Positions 8,388-16,768 of a stretch of DNA of 64,000 nucleotides are shown piece after piece. The notes under the pieces are model-generated. The model had not been told where the DNA came from. It ran no database searches and saw only the letters and a program-made list of their open reading frames with translations. This DNA is from Bacteriovoracaceae bacterium (GTDB taxonomy: Bacteria > Bdellovibrionota > Bacteriovoracia > Bacteriovoracales > Bacteriovoracaceae): contig JAMPXB010000016.1 in assembly GCA_023701435.1 (NCBI GenBank), forward strand, positions 1 to 64,000. Direction: 5' to 3'. Each line of letters opens with the position of its first letter. Within the stretch, counting starts at the first letter, position 1. Made by a program: the position numbers and the translations under genes.

Positions 8388-10205
8388 ATGATTAAAAACT
8401 TATTTAACCTCGATTTACGTTCTTTAGCATTGGCAAGAGTCTTAATAGGAATTCTCACTTTTTTTGACATCTACAGGAGGATTCCAGAACTCGATACATT
8501 TTTTACGGATGCCGGAATCCTGCCTCGTTGGATTTTTCTCCAGCAATATGAATTAAATTACAGCATGACTTTACTTTCGCTTAATGGTTCCTATTCCTTT
8601 GCCTTATTTGTCGCGATCATGGGAATGCTCGCTTCTGTAACCTTTGCCCTCGGTTGGAGAACACGGCTTTCAAATTTCATTGTCTGGATTACTATTTTTT
8701 CTTTCCAGAACCGCTTCCCTGAAGCCGCTACGACAGGAGGGGATTTACTGATTAAGATTTTCCTCTTTTGGTCACTCTTTCTACCTATGAGTGCTCGTTA
8801 TTCCATTGATCGAGCAGTTAATGAAACCCATCTTCCGAATAACGAATACAAAAGCGTCTTCACGGCGGCCTGGATTATTCAAGTTTTCCTTCTGTATTTC
8901 ATGACCTTCCTCTACAAGTGGGCACCGGTCTATCATACAACCTTTGACGCTGTTTATTTCATGCTGCAACTTGATCATTTCACGACTCCGGTTGGAACAT
9001 GGTTGGGTCAGTATCTGGCGGTAACACGATTTTTAACTTTTGCAGCTTATGCTCTGGAGATAATCGGACCCATAATGCTTCTTATCCCTTTTAGGAGAGA
9101 TCTTTTTAGGGGTGCCGCTGTCGTTTCATTTTGGTTATTTCATTTGGGGATTGGCCTGACACTTCATTTAGGAAATTTCGTGCCTATTTGCCTCATCATT
9201 TGGGTGGGTCTCATTCCTACTGCCTGGTGGAATTATCTTGGAGAGAAGTTAAAAGTTAGTTCGGTGGCGATGAAAACTCTCTACTACGATGGTCAGTCTG
9301 AATTGGCTCGAAAGCTAGGACTGATTGCCAAAGAGCTTCTATTACTGGACTCAGTCAAAGTATTGTCTTCCCAGTTAAATCCTCAAGTGCAGGGATTTTT
9401 CACACCAGGTAAGGGCTTTGTTTTACAGGATGATGGAAGTAAAATTATAACGAACCATTCAGTCCTGTATCAATTGCTTCTTTCTTCCAGAATTTTGCCA
9501 TTACGAGTACTTGGTAAAATTGCTAATTCTGAAATCAGTTTATCTTTAAGTGACGCGAAAGAGACTGGTGAAGTCATTATGTTTTCAGATAAACCGGTTG
9601 ATTCTAAAGCATCGGATAGCTCTTCACAGAGTATAAAAAAACTATGCAGCCTCCTCATTGAAATCATTGGCTTTGATAAAGTTAAAATTAAACTTAATAA
9701 ATTTGAACGATTCATGGGGGGATTCTTACTTATATTGGTTATTGGATGGAATATTGAAGGCTATGTGAAGGATAGAAAGTGGTCGATAGGATCCCCATTT
9801 GATGAAATAATGTTTGCCCTGAATCTAAGCCAGGGATGGGCGATGTTTGCTCCCCATCCTCAAAGAGTCGACGGCTGGTGGGTGATGGATGGAACATTAA
9901 AAAACGGAAAGAAATGGGATGCCTTTAACAATAAGGCGGTTTCATTCGAGCGGCCCGGTGACATGTATGATACCTATGCGACGGATAACTGGAGAAAGTT
10001 TCTAGATAATATTCAGGGCAGCAGGAATATGTCTTATTTCAATTTACTTGGTAATCATATCTGCCGAAGATGGAACTCCCTCAACCCTGGAGAAAGGTCC
10101 TTGAAGTCCTTTAAAATGTATTTCATGAGGGAGTTTACCAGCGGTCCAACTGAGCCTCAATCGCCTGTAGAAAAAGTCCAGCTAGTGAAACAGACCTGCC
10201 TTTAA
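8388..10205 (+). CDS. HTTM domain protein with degenerate DCC (DUF393)-like segment and C-terminal WxMFAPxP module
   Basis: N-terminal LDLRSLALARVLIGILTFFDIYRRIPELDTFFTDAGILP typical of HTTM; LYYDGQSELARKLG; GWAMFAPHPQRVDGWWVMDGTLKNGKKW. Confidence 0.8.
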   Translation: MIKNLFNLDLRSLALARVLIGILTFFDIYRRIPELDTFFTDAGILPRWIFLQQYELNYSMTLLSLNGSYSFALFVAIMGMLASVTFALGWRTRLSNFIVWITIFSFQNRFPEAATTGGDLLIKIFLFWSLFLPMSARYSIDRAVNETHLPNNEYKSVFTAAWIIQVFLLYFMTFLYKWAPVYHTTFDAVYFMLQLDHFTTPVGTWLGQYLAVTRFLTFAAYALEIIGPIMLLIPFRRDLFRGAAVVSFWLFHLGIGLTLHLGNFVPICLIIWVGLIPTAWWNYLGEKLKVSSVAMKTLYYDGQSELARKLGLIAKELLLLDSVKVLSSQLNPQVQGFFTPGKGFVLQDDGSKIITNHSVLYQLLLSSRILPLRVLGKIANSEISLSLSDAKETGEVIMFSDKPVDSKASDSSSQSIKKLCSLLIEIIGFDKVKIKLNKFERFMGGFLLILVIGWNIEGYVKDRKWSIGSPFDEIMFALNLSQGWAMFAPHPQRVDGWWVMDGTLKNGKKWDAFNNKAVSFERPGDMYDTYATDNWRKFLDNIQGSRNMSYFNLLGNHICRRWNSLNPGERSLKSFKMYFMREFTSGPTEPQSPVEKVQLVKQTCL

Positions 10206-10237
10206 TATCAGACTCGATAACTATTCAAATTTACTTA

Positions 10238-10270
10238 TCAAAAAGGAACAGAAATTCTGTTCCTTTTTGA
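10238..10270 (+). terminator. Rho-independent terminator, likely bidirectional
   Basis: TCAAAAAGGAACAGAA / TTCTGTTCCTTTTTGA inverted repeat. Confidence 0.8.
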
Positions 10271-10315
10271 TCTTTTGACTTCACTGGCCATGTTCCTGAT
10301 CGTATAATTCATCCT

Positions 10316-11308
10316 ATGAAAAAAACAATTTTGAGCGGCAGTACAGTTACAGGAAATTTAACTTTAGGTAATTATATTGGGGCCATCAATAATTGGACTA
10401 AGCTTCAAAATGACTATGATTGCCTCTATTTTCTGGCCGATCTTCATGCCCTAACTGTTTATCAAGATCCTAAAATTTTAAGAGAAAGATGTTACAGCTT
10501 TTTTGCCCAATATCTGGCCTTGGGATTAGATCCTCAAAAAAATATCATTTTCGTACAATCCCAAGTGCATCAGCATACGGAACTCTCATGGATTCTAAGT
10601 TCATTGACTCCTATGGGGTATTTGAATCGCATGACTCAGTTTAAGGAAAAAGCTGAGAAGCATTCAAAAAACATTAATACCGCTTTATATACTTATCCCG
10701 TCCTGATGGCGGCCGATATTCTTCTTTATCAAGCAGACTTAGTTCCAGTTGGTGAGGACCAAAGACAGCATTTAGAGCTCACTCGCGATATCGTAGGCTT
10801 TTTTGAAAACCGTTACGGTGAAGGCATTCTCAAAATGCCTGAAGCCTATGTTGGTAAGATGGGGGCCAGAATCATGTCACTTCAGGACCCTGAGAAAAAA
10901 ATGTCGAAATCAGATGAGAACGAAAAAAACTTCGTCTCAATCATCGACGATGCCAAACAAATAGAGAAGAAGATCAAAGGCGCCACAACTGATTCAGGCA
11001 CTGATATTAAGTTCGATCCTGAAAACAAGGCTGGTCTATCTAATCTCATGACCATCTATTCTGTTCTTAGCGGAAAAACGACGGAGCAAATTGAAATAGA
11101 TTACGAAGGGAAGATGTACGGTCACCTAAAAGTAGATCTGGCCGATCTGGTCGTTCAAACTCTTAAACCGGTTCGTGAAAAGTATGATGATCTCATGAAG
11201 AATAAGGATTATCTGGATCAACTCATGAAGTCTGGAGCGGAGCGTGCTGAGGCCCGTGCGATGCCTACGCTTGAAAAGGTGTACAAAGCAGTCGGATTAT
11301 TACGTTAA
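10316..11308 (+). CDS. trpS: Tryptophan--tRNA ligase
   Basis: SGSTVTGNLTLGNYIGAINNW, ILLYQADLVPVGEDQRQHLELTRDI, KKMSKSDEN. Confidence 0.95.
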   Translation: MKKTILSGSTVTGNLTLGNYIGAINNWTKLQNDYDCLYFLADLHALTVYQDPKILRERCYSFFAQYLALGLDPQKNIIFVQSQVHQHTELSWILSSLTPMGYLNRMTQFKEKAEKHSKNINTALYTYPVLMAADILLYQADLVPVGEDQRQHLELTRDIVGFFENRYGEGILKMPEAYVGKMGARIMSLQDPEKKMSKSDENEKNFVSIIDDAKQIEKKIKGATTDSGTDIKFDPENKAGLSNLMTIYSVLSGKTTEQIEIDYEGKMYGHLKVDLADLVVQTLKPVREKYDDLMKNKDYLDQLMKSGAERAEARAMPTLEKVYKAVGLLR

Positions 11309-11603
11309 AAAGTCCTTCAGGAAAAATTTATCCATCAATTTATCTGCGTTAATTGTTGGTTAACACATTTTGTGTTCACATAGCAGTGACGTCTTGTGCG
11401 CCGACAACTCTTTAGTTTGTTTTTCAAGATTTTATGATCCTATAGCGACTAATAAAATTTCATATTGATGTTATTTTTTAATTCATCCATTCATGAATAA
11501 GAAGGGTCGGGAATCTCTTTAGAAAATCTTATCATGACGACAATTCACTCATCAAAGTAGTTTCCTACCACCAGTAACTATTAACCTACAAAAGGTGGAG
11601 AAA

Positions 11604-12476
11604 ATGAAGTTGAAAAAAAATGTTAGCTTACTTTTAGTTTGTTCTGTGTTTATGACATCAACTGTCCCTCATAATGCTTTCGCATACACAATGAGCGACT
11701 ACAAGAGTGAGACTCGCGTTTCTGAGCAAGGTTTGGCAGAAGCTTTCAATAAGTTTCGCTATGACATGACAGTTGAATGGGATCAGCAAGATCCATATTT
11801 TAGAGATCATGCACAAAAAGAACTCGAAAATTCATTAGAAGCTTTGCGAGCACAAGGTGTAACGGAGTCTCAAATCCTCGCCTATATGCAAAAGAATATC
11901 TTAGATGGCAATGCCAGAAAAGATTATCAGCGTTTATTGTCAGCTCTTGAAACACAGAATTTGAGTGCTGAAGAAGCTTCTCAAGTTGCCATGAACTACA
12001 TGGAAAAAAATTATCAGCAAGGTGTTGGCTTCCAAGGCGGTGGCGGTAGAGTAACCAATCGTAGAGCTATGATTATTGCGGGGATCATTATCGTGGGTAT
12101 AATCACATATTTGATCATCCGTCACCACCGTGACAATGATGATTCAGATTCATCTTCAACAGGTGATAATGGTAACAATGGTAACAACGCCAATAATGCT
12201 AACAACGCCAATAATGCTAACAACGCCAATAATGCTAACAACGCCAATAATGCTAACAACGCCAATAATGCTAATAACGCCAATAATGCCAACAACAGCA
12301 ACAATGGTAACAACAGCAACAATGGCAACAATGGTAATAATGGTAATAATGGTAATAATGGTAATAATGGTAACAACGGCAACAACGGCAACAACGGAAA
12401 TAGCAACGGAAACAATGGTAACAACGGAAACAGTGGTAGCACTGGCGGAGGTTTCTGTTTAGGCTTCTCTTGCTAA
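11604..12476 (+). CDS. Exported protein with helical domain, TM segment, Asn-rich tandem-repeat tail and CLGFSC terminus
   Basis: ATG 11604 after AAAGGTGGAG; signal peptide ...PHNAFA; DPYFRDHAQKELENSLEALRAQG; TM AMIIAGIIIVGIITYLIIR; (NNA)n/(NNG)n; ends GGGFCLGFSC. Confidence 0.75.
   Translation: MKLKKNVSLLLVCSVFMTSTVPHNAFAYTMSDYKSETRVSEQGLAEAFNKFRYDMTVEWDQQDPYFRDHAQKELENSLEALRAQGVTESQILAYMQKNILDGNARKDYQRLLSALETQNLSAEEASQVAMNYMEKNYQQGVGFQGGGGRVTNRRAMIIAGIIIVGIITYLIIRHHRDNDDSDSSSTGDNGNNGNNANNANNANNANNANNANNANNANNANNANNANNANNSNNGNNSNNGNNGNNGNNGNNGNNGNNGNNGNNGNSNGNNGNNGNSGSTGGGFCLGFSC
12163..12440 (+). repeat. In-frame tandem repeat encoding Asn-Asn-Ala / Asn-Asn-Gly
   Basis: Repeated AACGCCAATAATGCT and AACAACGGC/AATAATGGT units. 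Confidence 0.95.
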
Positions 12477-12505
12477 TTTTCTTATTGAATTGATTTGTTA
12501 GTACG

Positions 12506-12532
12506 GGCACCTCGAAAGAGGTGCCTTTTTTT
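12506..12532 (+). terminator. Rho-independent terminator
   Basis: GGCACCTC-GAAA-GAGGTGCC followed by TTTTTTT. Confidence 0.95.
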
Positions 12533-12619
12533 AGTTAATCTTATAGTTGAGTAGGTTGATTAGTTTCCCAATCGTCGGTACCAATGATGGGTCTTAAAAA
12601 CCTCAGCAAAGGTACAGTC

Positions 12620-13306
12620 ATGAGAACCCTAATTGTGTTTGGACTCGCTCTACTGGAATTGTCACTCTGCCTGAATGTCTATTCCCACGAAAATGTTTCC
12701 CGTAAACAAATCATAGAAGTGATTGAGCGATTTCAGTTCCAGATAAAATCTGGTTCTGAGAAGCGAGATCCGTACTTCAGAGAAAAGGCTGAGAATGATT
12801 TGAGGCTTTCGTTGAACTCTCTAATAGCGCAAGGAGGTGGGATTGAGGATGTTATTGTCGTTTTATTAAAGGAGAGTCTGAGTGAGGAGATACGCACTGA
12901 TTTTATTCACTTATTAAAAAGGCTTATCACAGAAAGGGTGAATGAAGATCAAATGTTGGTTGAATTGAGTTTGTTTTTCAAAACATGGCCTGAAGCCCAC
13001 AAGAAGTTGGAGATTCAGCAAATCGTCGCAGGCGTAGTCATGGGTCTTGTGTATCAACAGTATCATTACGGAAATTTAAATTTCGACTCTTGGGTTGAAA
13101 CGATGATAGGTCAAACCAAGTGGGTAGAACCACAGGAAGCAGCACATACCGAGATAGCACTTACCGCGACAATCATGCCTCCTGGTTTTGAAGTGGCCGG
13201 GAGTTTAGGTGCTGTGATGACCCTCGTCCCTATGGAACAAATATCAACAGAAAAAGAAAAGATAACTCTGGTGCTAAATGGTCGATTCGACTTGAAGGCA
13301 AACTAG
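12620..13306 (+). CDS. Exported paralog of the 11604-12476 protein lacking the Asn-rich tail
   Basis: RDPYFREKAENDLRLSLNSLIAQGG matches DPYFRDHAQKELENSLEALRAQG; similar spacing downstream; signal peptide. Confidence 0.7.
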   Translation: MRTLIVFGLALLELSLCLNVYSHENVSRKQIIEVIERFQFQIKSGSEKRDPYFREKAENDLRLSLNSLIAQGGGIEDVIVVLLKESLSEEIRTDFIHLLKRLITERVNEDQMLVELSLFFKTWPEAHKKLEIQQIVAGVVMGLVYQQYHYGNLNFDSWVETMIGQTKWVEPQEAAHTEIALTATIMPPGFEVAGSLGAVMTLVPMEQISTEKEKITLVLNGRFDLKAN

Positions 13307-13460
13307 TATGTTGGAAGTTTAATAGCAAAGAAAGCTTTAGCTAATAATGAGTTCTCCTGAAGGGGCGTATCTGTATAGTTTTTTTTAAAAAATTATTCTA
13401 AGTTTGCACCCCTCGTTGGCCATTGTGGCTTCAATTCAAACTAACACTAAGGTTTTTACT

Positions 13461-13991
13461 ATGAGTAGAGCAAAGAAAATTCTCGTTAGTGGTTTCATCC
13501 TTTTTAATCTCTTAGCAATGGTGAGGGTTCATTTGCCTTTGGAGCAACCATTGTTGAAATCATTATACAGGCCAGTTGATTCTTATCTTAATTTTTTTAG
13601 TCTCTATCAGACTTGGACAATGTTCGCCCCTAATCCTTCCCGGGCCAACGTTTTCCTGACGGCGGAAGTGGAGTTTATGGATGGGACTAAAGATACATAC
13701 AAATTCCCGAAAGCTTCTGAATTGAATATGGAAGACAAATTTTCTTTCGGAGAGAGGTATCGGGTTATTTCGGATGTTATTCGAAAAGATATCAATAGCT
13801 TCCTGTGGGCGGATACTGCCAAGTTTGCCTTAAGGAAATTACGAGACTCTAATTATCACAAGATACCACTACGAGTGCATCTGGTTAGACATTGGAGCGA
13901 GATCCCTGATGTTAATTCAAAATTTATTCCGCATCTAACCAAAAGCAAAAGCTATGACAGTTATGAATTCTTCACCTATGAGGTACTTTAA
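13461..13991 (+). CDS. HTTM-companion protein, WxMFAPNP module (DUF5819-like?)
   Basis: ATG 13461; N-terminal TM; YQTWTMFAPNPSRANVFLTAEVEFMDGTKDTYKFP; stop overlaps the next start. Confidence 0.65.
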   Translation: MSRAKKILVSGFILFNLLAMVRVHLPLEQPLLKSLYRPVDSYLNFFSLYQTWTMFAPNPSRANVFLTAEVEFMDGTKDTYKFPKASELNMEDKFSFGERYRVISDVIRKDINSFLWADTAKFALRKLRDSNYHKIPLRVHLVRHWSEIPDVNSKFIPHLTKSKSYDSYEFFTYEVL

Positions 13992-14983
13992 TGAAGACTT
14001 TAAAAATGATGATAAATAAGTGGGATAATTTTTTCTTTGAAGAAAAGCCTACGGAAGGAATCGCTCTGTTCAGAATTGTCTGGGTAGGCCTTCTTTTGAT
14101 GTATTACTTTGCCGATATTGGAAATATTCAGGACTTTTATGGTCCGCATGCTCTGATTTCTCTGGATACCGTAAGAGAGCAGTTTCCGATGCTTCATGCC
14201 AATATCTTTCACATGTTTAATATAAGTTATGAATTTACCTATTTTGTTGTAACTGTTTATGGTCTTTCACTGGCCCTGGCACTCATTGGTTTATTTACTC
14301 GTCCAGCTTTGACCGTGGTCCTTCTTTGTATGACAAGCCTTCATCAGCGAAACATCTGGTTATTAAGCTCCTCTGAATTGTTAATGAGGACAATAACTCT
14401 CTTGCTCATCTTTTCTCCTTGCGGTCATTCTTTGTCTATTGATTCTTTTCTTGGGAATTTTTTTCCACGTTTTAAGAACAAGAGAACCTGGTCTGTGTGG
14501 GTGGTACGAATCATTCAGATTCAAGTTTCAGTCATCTATCTTTGGACCGTTTTTCATAAGTTAAAAGGGGCGACGTGGTTAGAGGGGACAGCGGTCTACT
14601 ACGCCACCCGGCTAGAAGACTTAACTAACTTCACTGTGCCTTACTTGATGAATTCCCTGATTTTTTTGAAAATAATGACATGGGGGACTTTGATCATTGA
14701 ATTCGCACTCGGCTTTTTTATATGGTTTAAGAAATGGAGAAAGTCAGTTCTCATTTTAGGTATCATTTTCCATCTAGGGATTCAGTATTTTATGAGCATC
14801 CCATTCTTTGAACTCTATTTGATAGCACTCCTGATAAATTTCTTTACGCCAGAAGAGTTAAAAGCATTTGCAGATAAGGGCGTGAATACGTTTATTCAAG
14901 GAATTCAAGAATCCACTCTTGGTACTGAGATCAAAGAAAAGATTGTTAGGACTTTGAGGGAAAATCATGAAACGGTTAAGTAA
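13991..14983 (+). CDS. HTTM domain membrane protein
   Basis: FRIVWVGLLLMYYFADIGNIQDFYGPHALIS; TWLEGTAVYYATRLEDL; multi-TM. Confidence 0.8.
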   Translation: MKTLKMMINKWDNFFFEEKPTEGIALFRIVWVGLLLMYYFADIGNIQDFYGPHALISLDTVREQFPMLHANIFHMFNISYEFTYFVVTVYGLSLALALIGLFTRPALTVVLLCMTSLHQRNIWLLSSSELLMRTITLLLIFSPCGHSLSIDSFLGNFFPRFKNKRTWSVWVVRIIQIQVSVIYLWTVFHKLKGATWLEGTAVYYATRLEDLTNFTVPYLMNSLIFLKIMTWGTLIIEFALGFFIWFKKWRKSVLILGIIFHLGIQYFMSIPFFELYLIALLINFFTPEELKAFADKGVNTFIQGIQESTLGTEIKEKIVRTLRENHETVK

Positions 14984-15494
14984 GTGTTTTCTTAACATGC
15001 TTATCGTTTTGTATTTGGGAATAATCTATTTCTCTGGTGTTCCCGAAACAAATACCCTCAACACAAGGATTAAGAAACAGGCCTCAGCTGTAGCCTTGGG
15101 CATTGGCATCTGGCCCAGTTGGTCTATGTTCGCACCTAATCCTATTAGATTTGATTCAAAAAGCTTTGTCGAAGTGACCTATAAGAATGGAGTGATGAAG
15201 GAACATGATGTTGAAATCGAGCCTAAAGGGCCATTAGCGCCCTTTAGGAAAGCTCGCTGGATGAAGTACGCACAAGATAACCTGCGAAGTCCCAACCAAA
15301 AGGGATTATTGGATCCCGCTATCAGATATTTTCGAAATAAATACGACGATAAAGCAAATCCTATCGTCAGCATCAAAATCAAGAGAAAGTGGTCCGAAGT
15401 TCATCCTTTTTCGAATCACTCAATTCCTTCAATCTCTAAAACGCCTCGAATCGAGAAAAATGAAATACTTATTACTAAGACCATAGGGGAATAG
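14967..15494 (+). CDS. HTTM-companion protein, WxMFAPNP module
   Basis: N-terminal TM; WPSWSMFAPNPIRFDSKSFVEVTYKNGVMKEHDVEIEP; overlaps upstream HTTM gene. Confidence 0.65.
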   Translation: MKRLSKCFLNMLIVLYLGIIYFSGVPETNTLNTRIKKQASAVALGIGIWPSWSMFAPNPIRFDSKSFVEVTYKNGVMKEHDVEIEPKGPLAPFRKARWMKYAQDNLRSPNQKGLLDPAIRYFRNKYDDKANPIVSIKIKRKWSEVHPFSNHSIPSISKTPRIEKNEILITKTIGE

Positions 15495-15498
15495 GTTT

Positions 15499-16425
15499 AT
15501 GCTTTCCTTAAAGACATTCGTAGAGGGGTGGGATCGTTTCTTTTACAGTACGACTGATGCAACGGCCTTATGTTCATTCCGCATCATGTTCGGATTATTT
15601 TTGTTTTTAAATGGTATCAGCTTGGTCGAGGATTTTGAGGTTTGGTTTGGCATTGGAAGCAATGCCCTGGTGCCTCTCCAGGATTCATTTACGTTCTATA
15701 AGAACTTCAGAATTAATATTTATAAATGGCTCTCTCCGACCGAGTTTTCCGCCTGGCTGGTTCTGGTGACTTATATTGCGACTTCATTCTTTGTTATGAT
15801 CGGGTTTAAAACCCGAATATCAACCATCATTTGTTTCATTTTGATGGTTTCAATGCAAAATCGAAACTATTCCATTCTCAATAGTGGCGATACTTTAATG
15901 CGATGTATGCTCTTCCTGATGATGTTTGCACCCACTCAGGTGAAGTATTCTGTTGATGCCTATTTAAAAAAGAATAAAGACGAACCTTTTGAAACTGAGA
16001 TTTCCATCCTCACAATCCGCCTTTTGCAACTCCAGTTTTCACTAGTCTATTTGGCGACGACACTCTTTAAACTTAAGGGCTATGACTGGGTTGACGGTTC
16101 AGCGGTTTATTACACTTCACGTCTGGTAAATTTTCAGAGGATTGTTCTACCCATTGTGTTTGATTATCCGTTCTTAGTAAAATTTGCGACCTGGTCGGCC
16201 CTTTTTATTGAATTTGCGATGGGGAGTCTCGTTTGGGTCAAAGAATTAAGGTTACCAGTGCTGATATCTGGTTTGCTCCTTCATTTGTTAATTGAAATCT
16301 CTATGAGTATCGGTTTCTTTGAATGGGTGATGATCTCCTCTTATATCTTGTTCCTGGCACCGAAGGAGATTTTCTGGCTAAAAGCACGCTTTAAACTACT
16401 CCTGCCACAATTTGGTAGGGCCTAA
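15499..16425 (+). CDS. HTTM domain membrane protein
   Basis: CSFRIMFGLFLFLNGISLVEDFEVWFGIGSNALVPL; DWVDGSAVYYTSRLVNF; paralog of 13991-14983. Confidence 0.8.
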   Translation: MLSLKTFVEGWDRFFYSTTDATALCSFRIMFGLFLFLNGISLVEDFEVWFGIGSNALVPLQDSFTFYKNFRINIYKWLSPTEFSAWLVLVTYIATSFFVMIGFKTRISTIICFILMVSMQNRNYSILNSGDTLMRCMLFLMMFAPTQVKYSVDAYLKKNKDEPFETEISILTIRLLQLQFSLVYLATTLFKLKGYDWVDGSAVYYTSRLVNFQRIVLPIVFDYPFLVKFATWSALFIEFAMGSLVWVKELRLPVLISGLLLHLLIEISMSIGFFEWVMISSYILFLAPKEIFWLKARFKLLLPQFGRA

Positions 16426-16703
16426 AATTGTTAGCAGTTAACTGAGTATTTTATAAGTCTCTAAATTTTCAGTATTATCCTTCATTTGTGTTTCTATTGT
16501 GCAACAGCAGAATGCTTATAGCGAGGTTGATCATCGATATTTGCTATTGAATCGATTTGATACTTTAGTCTTCACGGAATCTTCGGGTATTGGAAAGTTC
16601 ATATTTGGATCAGGGACAATTTAATCACTTTAAATGATCGAAATAACAGGTTTCATTGGTTTCTCGTAAAATCCCCACTCAACTGCGAACAATTTACATC
16701 AAA

Positions 16704-16767
16704 AAGAAGGGTCCCGCTATGATCTGCACCCCCAAAATGGGACAGATCACTAAGCGAGACCCTTCTT
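16704..16767. terminator. Terminator-like inverted repeat between convergent genes, carrying a 34-bp IS-end-like sequence in the loop
   Basis: AAGAAGGGTCCCGCT / AGCGAGACCCTTCTT (one mismatch), loop ATGATCTGCACCCCCAAAATGGGACAGATCACTA. Confidence 0.65.
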
Positions 16768-16768
16768 A

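Noticed and set aside
12163-12440. Possible CRISPR-like array
   Set aside because: Units are contiguous in-frame codon repeats without unique spacers; they belong to the coding sequence 11604-12476.
12122-12510. ORFs 12122..12442 (-), 12130..12462 (+), 12271..12510 (-) in the track
   Set aside because: Low-complexity translations (poly Leu/Pro, Thr/Met, Tyr/Cys) of the Asn repeat in other frames; no start signals or independent domain evidence.
16426-16700. Short open frame ...SVLSFICVSIVQQQNAYSEVDHRYLLLNRFDTLVFTESSGIGKFIFGSGTI
   Set aside because: No start codon or ribosome site, stops on both sides, no family recognised; possibly a decayed fragment but not supportable.
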